Positions 45,182-57,800 of a stretch of DNA of 64,000 nt are shown piece by piece (the stretch's first letter is position 1; the number at the start of each line of letters is the position of its first letter). Origin of the DNA: Leptidea sinapis (taxonomy: Eukaryota > Arthropoda > Insecta > Lepidoptera > Pieridae); assembly GCF_905404315.1 (NCBI RefSeq), contig NC_066267.1:1936501-2000500 (forward strand). Direction: 5' to 3'. The position numbers and the translations under genes were made by a program. The notes beneath the pieces were generated by a model. That model was not told the origin of the DNA. It saw only the letters and a program-made list of their open reading frames with translations, and did no database searches.

Positions 45182-45605
45182 GTCCACAGTAGTAATTATT
45201 AATATCGATCTGAACGGTAATACAAAAACTTCAAATCAGCATCGACGTAGAAAAAATATAAAAATGTAAGAACCTACATCGAAATAGGTGGGTAACTATT
45301 ATGATTAGTTACCTACCCGCGCAAGAACCAATGGGTGAAAATAATACTTTGATCAGGATCGAAAAAATGTTGATTCTATTTCACCTTTGCGCTTTATACA
45401 TATGATAAACTAACAATTAAAAAACAAGATAGGTAGACTCACAAACAACAACCCAATAATAAAACCTGATATATATTTTTAAGTGATCGATTTTTTAAGT
45501 TGCGGCCATGGGTCTTGGAGTAACTTAAATATTTATCAAGTAATTTGAATTTGCGTAATCTATTCTCATATACTCTCGGATCACCTAAGCCCTAGAATCT
45601 AGATT
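45182..45605 (-). other. Probable 3' UTR region of nanos
   Basis: Directly follows the nanos stop on the minus strand and is free of recognised repeats until the retroelement tail at 45181. No AATAAA on minus was found in it, so the poly(A) site is unresolved. nanos 3' UTRs often carry translational control elements; none can be identified by eye. Confidence 0.4.
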
Positions 45606-45811
45606 CTAGATCATCAATTTCTTCTCCAACTCCGACCAGAGCGGGTCAAGGGGCGCCGTCTTGAGCGCGGGTTCGCCACCGGACGGTCGCGGCGTGGGTT
45701 CGCCGTACACCACGTGCTCGGGCGCGATCATAGATGTCGCTCTCGGGTACAATCGGCGCGCCGACGACCCGAGCCGAACACTCTGCATCAATGCGACCGA
45801 GTTACGACGTT
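45606..45811 (-). CDS. nos: nanos exon 9 (C-terminal tail)
   Basis: Acceptor TTTGATTACAG; the split codon GA+A gives Glu338. Reads ERRNSVALMQSVRLG..., ends LDPLWSELEKKLMI and TAG at 45606-45608. Arg/Pro-rich, no further domain. Confidence 0.9.
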
Positions 45812-48800
45812 CTGTAATCAAATAGTGAAACACTTAAATGATGATTTGGACTCTTTTTTATTTTTATTTTCTTATGCCAATACGAGACAAGACGAGCAGG
45901 ACGTTCAACTGATGGTAATTGATACACCCTACCCATTACAATGCAGTGCCGCTCAGGATTCTTGGAAATCCCAAAAACTCTGGGCGGCAGTTTGCGCTCG
46001 TCACCCTGAGGCATAAGATGTTCAGTTTAATTTGCCCAGTAATTTAAGTTGCGCCGTTGTGTTACCCATAATCTAGCCGGCATTCTGTGCAAACGAGCGT
46101 CCCACTGGTCTATGTGTTCGTGCAATGGTCATGAATTATTAATAATAAAGATTGAAGGGAGTTTCACATGGATAAATTACTAGCTTAATAATTTTCACTT
46201 GCTCATCCTGACAGGAAAAGATACTAATGTTTGTACTATCACTACTATTACTATTGATACGGATTACGGAGTACGGACGAAAAGAGAGAGAGAGAGAGTA
46301 ACCGTTAAACACTGGTTCCCTGGTACGAGTATGTTGTGGTATGATACGTTCTTCTAGTACTTATTTCGTGTAATGTTTCATTCCGTGCCTGGTAGAGGCT
46401 AGCACGGTCATCGTTAAAAGGCATTTATATTCTCAAAATTGATTTTATTAGAATTCTCTTTGAAGTCATTTCTATTATACTAGATACCACTACAGCTTCG
46501 GAAACAAATGGCGCTCTGAGAGAGTAGAAGCGGCAAGAAACTCTCCCAGCATTCTTTTCTTGCGCTATTTTTAATATACAATATTGTACTGTTGATTTAA
46601 TATTTGATGAACGACTTGATAGTTAACCATTCTATCATCATCATTCATCATTTCAGCCGGAAGACGTCCACTGCTGGACAAAGGCCTCAAAGACGATGAC
46701 GGTCCTGCGCTGCCCTCATCCAACCTATTTCGGCGATCTTGACCAGATTCGTCGGTCCATCTTGTGGGGGGCCTACCAACACTACGTCTTCCGGTACGTG
46801 GTCGCCATTCGAGTACTTAACTGCCCCAACGGCCAGATATGTGCCCCGCCGAATGCCACTTCAGTTTCACAACCAACTGAACTATGTCGGTAACTTTGGT
46901 TCTCCTACGGTCTCTCCTTTGGTACAGCCTCAGACCAGAAAGATCTAAATATTACCCTTACTGTCTGGATGGAACTTTCCACCGCATCGTACTTCCCACC
47001 TGTGTGATGATCTTCCTTGCGCTATGATTGATCAATTTAGATTTTAGATACGGCATGGGTACTTTCAATAAAAGCGCCTTCAACTCTCAATAAGGTCGAG
47101 ACCCTGCAGAGATTCCTCTACTGTCGGTATGGCGCAGTTTGGGCGGCGGTGGTCACAAACCATGAGATATCACAAGCCCTTGGTCCATTTTTTTTATGGA
47201 AGCGAACGGGTCACATTCTCTTACAACACCAGAGGAATCACAAGGGCGCTGCCAGTCTTTAAGGACGCTTTTTTTGAAGGTACCCATGTCGTATCGTCCC
47301 GGAAACACCTCGGTGCTCGACACTAACCTATGTGGCGGCACTATAGGCCGCTACTTAGACGCCGGTATTCTGTGCGAGGGTAGTTGTTAACGTGGACGAG
47401 TCTGGCCCTTTCCTTGCTGACGTCATAACGGCAGCGTGACTCTCTCACTTCTAAAAGCCCTCTTACGTCACTCTTGGGTCTGGGACACCCCTATTTTTTT
47501 ACGCCCCGGGGATACCAGTGGGAGGTTCCTTTACACAGGTTGCCGGCTAGATTATGGGTACCACAACGGCGCCTATTTCTGCCGTGAAGCAGTAATGTGT
47601 TACCATTACTGTGTTTCGGTCTGAAGGGCGCCGTAGCTAGTGAAATTACTGGGCAAATGAGTCTTAACTTAACTTAATCCTGCATTGTAATGGGCAGATG
47701 AACGTCCTGCTCGTCTCGTACCTTATTTTCATTAAAAAAGCACAGGGCAATCTATTAAAGAAGCAGGTCATACCGTCGGCGCTGGTGAGCGGGCAGTATT
47801 TGATGGTATGCGCGTGGTCCCCGCTGGCGCCGCACTTCTGGCACGTGAGCGCGCGCAGCACTGGGCACTCCACGAGGCCCGCGACCCGCAGAGAATGCGA
47901 GCGGTAGTAGGAGGCGCGCTCACCATTGTTCTTGCAGAACCGGCACTCCTCCTGCTACCGTCATACCACCATCATATTCCGATCACCACACAGGACACTA
48001 CATGTATATGTATGTATTCGGACAACAATTTCTCCATACATATGTATTCGGGACCTAGGAGGGTGCATTGCATATCAAAAATAAAAAAATAAATCAGAAC
48101 TTTATTTATTTAGCATTTTAGTAAATAGAATTTTAAGGATTTCCCTTTTAAGTTCGTAGAACCTGTGTTAGGGAAGACCGCTCTTTCCAACGGATAAGAA
48201 TGCTTACATATTTAACAAAAACATATAAACTAATCTTAATCATAAAATAAACAAACTATAAATGGTTTCAATATTGAAGGTAGTTTAATATTTGCGTGTC
48301 TCACACTAAACTTGTAAATAATAAACCTACATAAAAACACTTGTCATCGTCAAATGAATGTCATGAACTAAGGTAATTTGTAGTTTTACGAATATTTATT
48401 TAACAAGAAAACGTTCAAAGTACGATATTTAGTTTACAATCAAATTACAGCAAGCGAAATTAAATTATCTATTCATATAGACAATTAATTACCTAAATTA
48501 ATATATACCACTAGTGTGAAAGTTAATTTAGTTCCGTTATTCTATAACCAAATTTCTATTGAACACTCACCTAGTATGTTATGTTTGCAACACCAAAATT
48601 TCTTACTGTACTTCTTACATATTAATAGGCACTTGTAGCTACAGCTAGAAACCAATGCACGCCCCTGTTTCCCCCGTGACCATCCTGATAATGCCTCCAC
48701 GCAATCGTTCTTATCTTCATGAAATGGATTATATCCATTTCATCTATAGGGACTAGGGACGACCCAGTCATGTTGCTTTATCCAATATCTTTATTAGGTT

Positions 48801-51800
48801 CACAGGAAATCTAATAAATAAATCTTTTCCCAATTTTACGATATTATTAGATTTCAAGTTCGATATTCAGTTGAAAATCAAATATTTGTTTTCAGAATAG
48901 TATTTTAAATGACTTATTTATTGAACTTCTAAAAACACGTATATTATATTATGAATTCATATTGGATGAGGTGTGGCGCGAGTTGTCGCGAAAATTTAAG
49001 AATAGCGATTATCGCAATATAAACACAAAAGGTAGAAAAAGTCTTGCTGTTCCAACTTCTTCTTTTCATTCATGGAGAAATGTATACAGATATGTAATGA
49101 ACTCCCACATCATGTTACTGAATTTCCGTTATACGAAGCATCATAGTAAGGAAACTTTAATGAACAAAGCGTATTATAAAGTTTAGGAATATATAGACGG
49201 TATAAATGTGTGGATCCTGTGAAATCTGTAAAGGGAGGATAAAACTTGTTGAGTTTCTTGCTGATTCTTCTCAGAACAAGGCCTCCTCCCCTCCTCTTGA
49301 ACCGATGGCGTCAAAATTGACTTTCATAATACCTAAATCAATAAAGAAATTTTATCTCATTTCATTATGTACGGATGTCATGTATACCTTCCGACGTGGC
49401 TTGTAGTTGGAAGCTTGGGCCTGCGTGATGATGCGCAGGAGCTCGTGCAGCACAGAGCCGGGAGGAAACGAGTTGAGCAACAGCTGCTGCTGCTCGCTCT
49501 GCAGACTCTGTTCTCTCGGAGCTGGAGCATAGCCTACGGTTAACAAAACTGATTGATATGAACTGTAACCATAATTTTTTTTATGATTGTAAGGGACGAG
49601 ACTAGCTGGACGTTCAGCTGATAGTAATTGATACGCTCTGCCCATTTACATTTCAGTGCCGCTCAGGATTATTATATTAGATGTTGTCTCATTTGCCCAG
49701 TAATTTCACTAGCTACGGTGCCCTTCAGACCGAAACACAATAATACTTACACACTGCTTCACGGCAGATATAGGCGCCGTTATGGTACCCATAATATAGC
49801 TGGCATCCTGTGCAAAGGAGCCTCCTACTAACTATATAATATTATTGATCTATATTCTATAAGTTTACTAGTAGCGGCGTAAATCAGTACTTATTAGTAC
49901 TACTTTTGATAATATTATTCGTTTTATCTCTCTGTACTTCTGCTCTATGTATGTGCCCTGTGGTTCCCCGGGACATAAAAAGCATAGGGATATCCTAGGC
50001 CCAATGGTGACGTAAGAGGCGGAGTGCACAGAATATTGGCTAGATTATGGGTACCACAACGGTGCGCTTCTCTGCCATGAAGCATAACTGTGTTTCAGTG
50101 TGCAGGGCGCCGTAGCTTGTGAAATTACTGGGCAAATGAGACTTAACGTCTAATGTCTCAACGTCCTGCAGTGCAATTCTCTAAGCAACACGTCCTCCAG
50201 CTCGACGCTGCGGTAGCGGCGAGTGTCAATTTCATATTCACTAACTTGGCTCACGCAGCACTAGCGCAACGAAATTTACGGCTTTTTATGGAACTACTAA
50301 AGGTTGAATAGTTTGACAATTCTTCTATGACAATCAGTATTCGCTAAGCAAAAAACGCCTAGACTTCGACGACCGCCTCGCTCACAGCCTCGATTTGAGT
50401 AGTCAAAATTAAAAGCTGCTATTTTGTAGGCGATTCGCTGCTCTATTCCTATAATGTACAGCATAGCCCCCCCCCCCCCCCCCGCTTTCGCTGGAAACGC
50501 TTTTTTTTAACCGGAAGTGGATTTTGATGTGAGTCCGACACATTACAGATCCTGGAAATGTATTTTTACAAAGAAACAAAAACAATTCACAACAGTAGGT
50601 CAACTCTGGTTGTAATTACGGATTCGCAATCTCTTTGGAATATATTATAAGACTAGCTGACCCGGCAAACGTTGTTTTGCCATATAAAGTATTTTCACGC
50701 GATAGTTTTATAAGTAATAAAATATTGCCTATATTATAGCATGTACATCATTTTGTTCTATTGTCAATAGTTTTTGCAGCGCACGCAAAAATAGGTTTTC
50801 GATTTTACACCTTGTGTTACAAAATAGCAATTTTATTACGGATCCCTAATTTTGAAAAAAAAAAACATAGCCTTCCTCGATAAATGGACTACCCAACACT
50901 GAAAGAATCATTCAAATCGGACCGGTAGTACCAGAGATTAGCGCGTTCAAACAAACAAACAAACAAACACTGCAGCTTTATAATATTAGTATAGATGCGG
51001 TACTTACCAGAAGTCGCTTGCAGCAATAGCTCAGCAGTGCGTACTTCAGCACTGTCTGGGGTGCGGACAGGCCATGGCGTCTGAGGCATGTAGGTGCCGG
51101 GTGTGCCCATACCAGGTATATCTAGGACATACATCGTGTTTAATAATAACAACGATCCACAAAACTGATAGATATAATTTGAAATCTACTACTACCCACA
51201 TCTTAGACCAGTCCTACCATCCTTTGTACAGGATGCCGGCTAGATTATGGGTACAAGCGGCGCCTATTTCTGCCGTGAAACAGTAATGTGTAGGGTGCCG
51301 TAGCTTGTGAAATTACTGGGCAAATGAGCCTAAACATCTTATGTCTCAAGGTGACGAACTGTAGTGCCGTTCAGAATCATTGAGGTTTTTCAAGAATCCT
51401 GAGCGGTACTGCATTGTAATGGGTAGGGCGTATCAACTACCTTCAACTGAACGTCCTGCTCGTCTCATCCAATATTTTCATAAAGAAATAACTGATAATA
51501 TTCCGTACTAGCACAAACTATACTTCTAAATTAGATACTATGATGATCTACATTATAGCTATAACTATTCTATCGATTATTTTTATTATTTGTAATTTTC
51601 TAATTATTTGTAGATTTCTCCGATAATATATACTGTTAATAAAACTTACAGAAAGCACCGCCGTGACTTTTCCCGTGTTGTTTAGATACTTTAATTATTA
51701 CCTGATCAAGTGATCACTTTCAAAACAGTCTATGCTCGTTTAGGTTCGAGATTTTATAGAGTACTTATACATCATACCGTAGGTGGATCAAGAAGTAGAT

Positions 51801-54800
51801 AATCAAAATTATTTCGTATAAAAACCGTGTTTTTAATTAATGTCAAAATTAGGAAATTGATTGGAAAATACAATCTGACCTCTGAATCGGATTTTATTGA
51901 TTATTTCATCGGTTTTATGTGCGGAACCCTTCTTGTTTTCTAAATAAATCTGAATATGTTTCTCCACATAACGTAAGGTATCTGTCAGTGAAATTCCTGA
52001 CAAAATAGGTCCAGCCCACAAGTTTAACAACATATTTTGCATTCAGTGAAAATAATATTACAAATACCAACACAAAAAATAAACACTTTAATTTGGAATC
52101 CCAACCGATCCGATATGTTTATTTTTTATTAACACACTCTTACACAAATTATCTTGCCCCAAACTAGGCATAGCCTGTACTATGGATACAAGACAACGAT
52201 ATCTATCTATATATATAAAATGAATTGCTGTTAATTAGTCTCGCTAAAACTCGAGAACGGCTGGACCGATTTGGCCAATTTAGGTCTTGAATTATTTGTG
52301 GAAGTCCAGGGAAGGTTTAAAAGGTGAATAAATAGGAAAATGCTGCAAAATTAAATAAAAACAACAAATTTGTTTTTCCTTTGATGTGTCTATACATAAT
52401 TTCTATGAGAGAATTTATTGACGCACGGTTTGACAGTTCTGCTGTCAAACAATTTCATTACGACAGCAGGGTGCATATTTTACGAAGTAATTTTTGATGT
52501 TATCATATATTATTGACAAATTCATATTAAAACATTATTTTATTTATTATATACAGAACAACGTCTGTCGGATCAGCTAGTATTTAATACAATATACTTC
52601 CTTAAACATACATAAATACATACAAACATCCATGACTCTGTACATACATAGTCATTATATAAATGATTGCACCTACCGGGATTGGAACTGCGATGTTGGA
52701 GGTTCGGGTATTCAAATGATTATAGTCTGACTACGATAATAAGCTCCTTTATTAGACTATGCGAATACTTATATACTAGTTGGAGAGATGAGTGTGTGTA
52801 TAGGTGTATAAAGGTGTTACACACACTACACCTGCCCCCTAAAAAGAAAAAATATATACATAATACATATATTTTTTATATATAAATATGTTCAATTTAT
52901 ATGATCAACACGTTAGATATAAAAATAAGGAAAATACTTCGACATAGTTACTGAAATAATTCAAATAGCTGTTAAAACGTACACTAATTTACAAGTAATT
53001 TTCAGTTAATGACAAAAAACGAATTCAATTATTTAAAGTTACAATTCCAGATGGGTACTTGTTAAAACTATTACATTTTTCATTACCAAAACTTGTTAAA
53101 GAAAACTTACCCGGGACCTCTAGCTCAGTAGGCAGGGTCACTAACCACTGGGCTATAGGGGTCGTCGAAATATGTACAGTTGAGTTCCATCCCAAATAGG
53201 AAAACGTTTGGCTATTCTACCATGGATCAAGATAAAGTTGTACCTTCTCCAGCAGTGGCTTGCAGCAGCAGGTCAGCCGATCCTGGAGAACGATACGAAG
53301 CTGCAGGGCTGCGGTCAGGGACCGGCCACGACGACTGGCGCAGGTAGTTGCTGGGTGCACCCAGCCCAGATACATCTAGGATATACAGTTATACTATTGT
53401 TAATCACTAATAAATTAAGTTTTGTTCAAAAAAATTATTTATTCCTCGTGCTATTCTACGTCTTTAGAAAGAACAATTTTGTAAAAATCTTGCAAAGATG
53501 GCTTTGACAATTATTGCTCACTGAGTTTCGGTTCCGATGCCGCAACTCGTTTAGTCCACTGCGAGCAAACGAAAAGATCAGTGCACTGTATTGTAAGCCG
53601 TGAACGTTCTTTGCAACAAACTAACACCGATTTTGTTTAAAATGACCAATAAAACATTATCAATATTATTACATCTGCGTTTGCCAGGCTTATTAACCAT
53701 GCCTGATCCCCTCTCTGCCCGCCGTAGAATACATAGAAGTCTTTGGTCGGCGAAGCAATATTGTAAAATTGAATACCAAGACCAATGAAGAAGCCCCTAA
53801 CGCTAGCTAACAGGGCACGTACCTACAATTTAGTCATTCTTCTTGGATTGAATTAATTCAAATCACAATTTTTCTTGAATTCAGTAATGTTCTTTCTAGC
53901 ATACATTATATACCTACATGTGTAATGACGCATGCAAAAAAATAATAAGCCCGTATTACCTGCATATCTTTCTGTTGGTTTGGTGTTCCCCATGTATAAT
54001 GATGCAGTTCCTTCTTCAGGGTTAGGTTGCAGTAATAGTTCTGCGGCAACTCGGGTGATAGCATCAGAAATGGGGAGCGCTAATCCAGGCGTGCTATCGG
54101 GGGCCGGCCACGACTTCTGTCTCAAATAGTTGGGTGGTGGACCCATGCCGGGAAAAGCTAGAGAAACGAATAAACTTACATTTTGTTATGTGAACAATTA
54201 ACGGGCGAAAACAAGAGGATCTCTTTACAATTGATGCTAGGCTAGTTATGTATCAACCATTCTCACTCTATTTCTGTCTCTCTCTAGTGACTCATGACTA
54301 AGGATCCTGGTCATCAACAAGTGCTCCAAACTTAGAGTTAACTATTTGTTTTCATCAGCTTCTGTCCAACGCGGCTCAGACGGCGGCGCTAAACCTCGAG
54401 GGCCTGGAGTCTTTTATTTTGTCGGTCCATCTGGTAGGACATCGGTCTCGGGCTCACTTGCAATTTGTGTTCCCAACTACGATCAATGTCTCCAGGCTCT
54501 CATTACCCCTTTGGATTATGTGGCCAAAATACGAAAGAATTCGTCGGTGGAATTAAACCATTAGGAAATGAAATACACTGGCTTGACGAGAGTGGTGGTG
54601 TGTATAGTGACTGGCTCTCAAGCGAGGTTCGTACGAACACTCAGAAAATTATGAATAAAAAAAATATTATGTTCTATGGGTAACTTTTTTTTAAATCAAA
54701 TATTTACAAAGATGAAGCATCAATACAAACTTTTGAATCAAACACTTTTTCCAGTCCGGTTTGATTCCTCTGTTATTGCCTTCTTAAACGCTAATAGCGC

Positions 54801-57800
54801 ACCTTCCGGCGATAAAAACTTATAATTTATAATGTTTTTAAAATAAATTTTAACTGACCAGTGTAGCCATACATAAAATATTTTTAGTTAGAAACCACTC
54901 GTCAAGCACTACATACCTGAATGTTTGATAGGGTCAGCTTCAGGTACGTACGGGGAGTCTAATCCGTTGAGCTGAAACTCCAGCATTACTGCATCGAGGC
55001 AACTGCTACCCCCTGCACCTGCAGAGGGAGGTTTGAGTTTGATGGTCAATTTACGTTAAAATCTTACAAACGGCCTGGTTGATAGTATTTTTTGTTACGA
55101 TTACTAATTCCATTGTATTTGTTTGATGCGATTACTAATTCGATTGTATTTGTTTGATGCGATTACTAATTATAACAGTAATCACGACCAGCATGTTCAC
55201 GAAGCATCCTTACACAAACAATGAATTCAAGCTCTAAAGGTTGATGCATCCAATATATTTATTTATTTAAAACATCACAAAATCCACAGAACATAAATTA
55301 GGTTATAATAATACTATTTTGTATGACTTACATCTAATAACGGATTTACAATGGGCGCCTCCCACTGGTAGATACATAATTACCGTCATCCACCAACAGT
55401 GAGTTCTCTTCTCGTCTTTAGACGGTTAACATAAAAATGGTTTTTATTTATTTTCTTATTATAGACTCAGGTATACTTAAGCGTTGGTACCTTCTACAAA
55501 GCTTGTAGACCTCCGCCTCAGGGAGAAGTCATCTTGCTGCCAAGCGCTCCATGAAGATTTCTTGATGGACGGCAGAAACTGGAAAATGGCACTCAATTGT
55601 AGGTAATGTATATTTATCTGAGAAAAAATAGTCATAGATAATACCTAGGTACTAAACATAAGTATTGTAGAATATATTTTTTTGAATTAGGTTATTTTGT
55701 GGGTAGCCATAATTATGCAAATGTTGTAAGTTTTCTTGAGTGAAAACTCCGTTATGCGTTATACGTCTTTAATCAAATCAGCGCGTTTTGGCCTCTACAC
55801 GAGGCATCCTCGGGAGATGTTGACTCCCCAAATTATTTTCAAGATATTTCAAGAATATCTTAACAAACTTCAGTGTTACCGATGAGTGTCTATGTTAAAT
55901 ATGTGTGTGTTGTTACATACTTATTTTTGACTGAATCATTTTACAAAAATATATATTAGCGAAAGGGTTTTAGCAATGCGGGAAAAAGAAGCAACAAATG
56001 TGAAAACAAGAATACTCAATACTCAGGTTAGGGATTGGTCTCCGCTGCACTCCAACTAGATACCGCAGGCGTAGTCGCAAAGTGCGGCAACTAATACTAC
56101 GCCCAAGTGGGCGTACCTACCAACTCAAACAATGTTGACGTGCTACATGTTCTGTCAAACTTTGCTAACAATTGAAACTAAAATTCCGGGTTGCGTTATT
56201 TTGTAAAAATAATACTACAATAAATAAAAAATACACTGGGATCACACATGATCAGTAATTATTTTGTATTTTATTAATTTCAATGTAAAATAACACGAAG
56301 CGTATGTTACAACATTTGAAAGATGCCATTGAGTGTCAAGATGCATTTACGAGAAAAAAATAAGGACTCCGTGTCACCTTACATAACAGTGAAGCACCAA
56401 AACAAGCCGGTAAACGTGTAAACTGTAAATACATAGCCCCCACGCACACACTTACATTAATACAAGCCGATCGGCCGCCATTATGAGATTTGCCATAGTC
56501 TGTGACAGATCAGTTTGCGTCGCAATAAAATATTTCAAAAATGTCGTCGTGCGTTGTGAAAAAGTGTAAAAACAATAATGTAAAATTATTTATGGATATA
56601 ATATGATTATTTAAGGGAGAAAAAATTGTGTAACTGGTATACCCCTGTAACCGCATACACACTAGCATAAAGGTGCTTCACTGGCTAATATCACGGCGCG
56701 GAGTCCTTCTTTTTTACTAGTCCGTGATTTTGAATATGACATTGAACCATGGCATACTATTAAACATAAACAAATGCCTTGCCTGAACGAATCGATGACC
56801 ATCAAACATATAAGCGTAGGTAACCTATAGCTAGGTAGGTACTTAAATTATAATAACACTCTCGTGTGAAATCGAATATCTTGTTCGTAAACAAGTGATT
56901 TAAGCCATGATAAATTATTGTTTAGATATTACATTTTATTATGAGTGCACTTTCAAACAAGAACATTAAAACGGTTACAAGACCAATTACATTGCTATTG
57001 CTAGACCCTATTATGCGAGGACTCACAAAGTTGGAGCAGCAACTGCACTAACACCTTAAGTCTGTTAGTAAAAACCAGTGGGAGGCTCCTTGGACAGGAT
57101 ACCGGCTAGATTATGGGTACCACAACGGTGCCTATTTCTGCCGTGAAGCAGTAATGTGTAAGCATTACTGTGTTTCGTTCTGAAGGGCGCCGTAGCTAGT
57201 GAAATTACTGGGCAAATGAGACTTAACATTCTGATTCAAGCTGAAGAGCGCAGTTGTAGTGCCGCTCAGAATTATTGGGTATTTCAAGAATCATCAGCGG
57301 CACTGCATTGTACTGGGCAGGGCGTATCCATTACCATGAGCTGAACGTCCTGCTCGTCTCGTCCCTTAATATCATAAAAAAAACCTACTACTTCTACGAG
57401 GCAATACAATTTCAAGACTCGCGGCAGTGCGTGCTACCGTGCGACATTATTTATAATAATTAAAAATAAATCAAAATACGAACAACGCCTATCACAACTA
57501 GCCATAGTTGCCTTTTTTTACTTGTTACAATTTACTTCAGAGGGCGCACATAGCTAGAAAAAATTCTGATTTCACCCGCGCGCTTCACACCATCCCGCAT
57601 TCATACAACGGATCGAAAACGTCACCGCGGGCCGCATCGTGCTTTGTAAGAAAAAGAAGACGCAAAAAAGTCAGATAAAACTTGGCTAAGTGCGAGTCGG
57701 ATTATCCGTCTGTACTTTAGTTACAGTAAATTCACCATGAAAACAAATATTGGCGGAATTAACACTAAAGAAAACTTTAATCATTTGTATAATTATGGAT

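Noticed and set aside
50466..50482. Poly(C) tract as a functional signal
   Set aside because: A simple homopolymer in an intron with no link to any element end or splice site. Its length is also prone to sequencing error.
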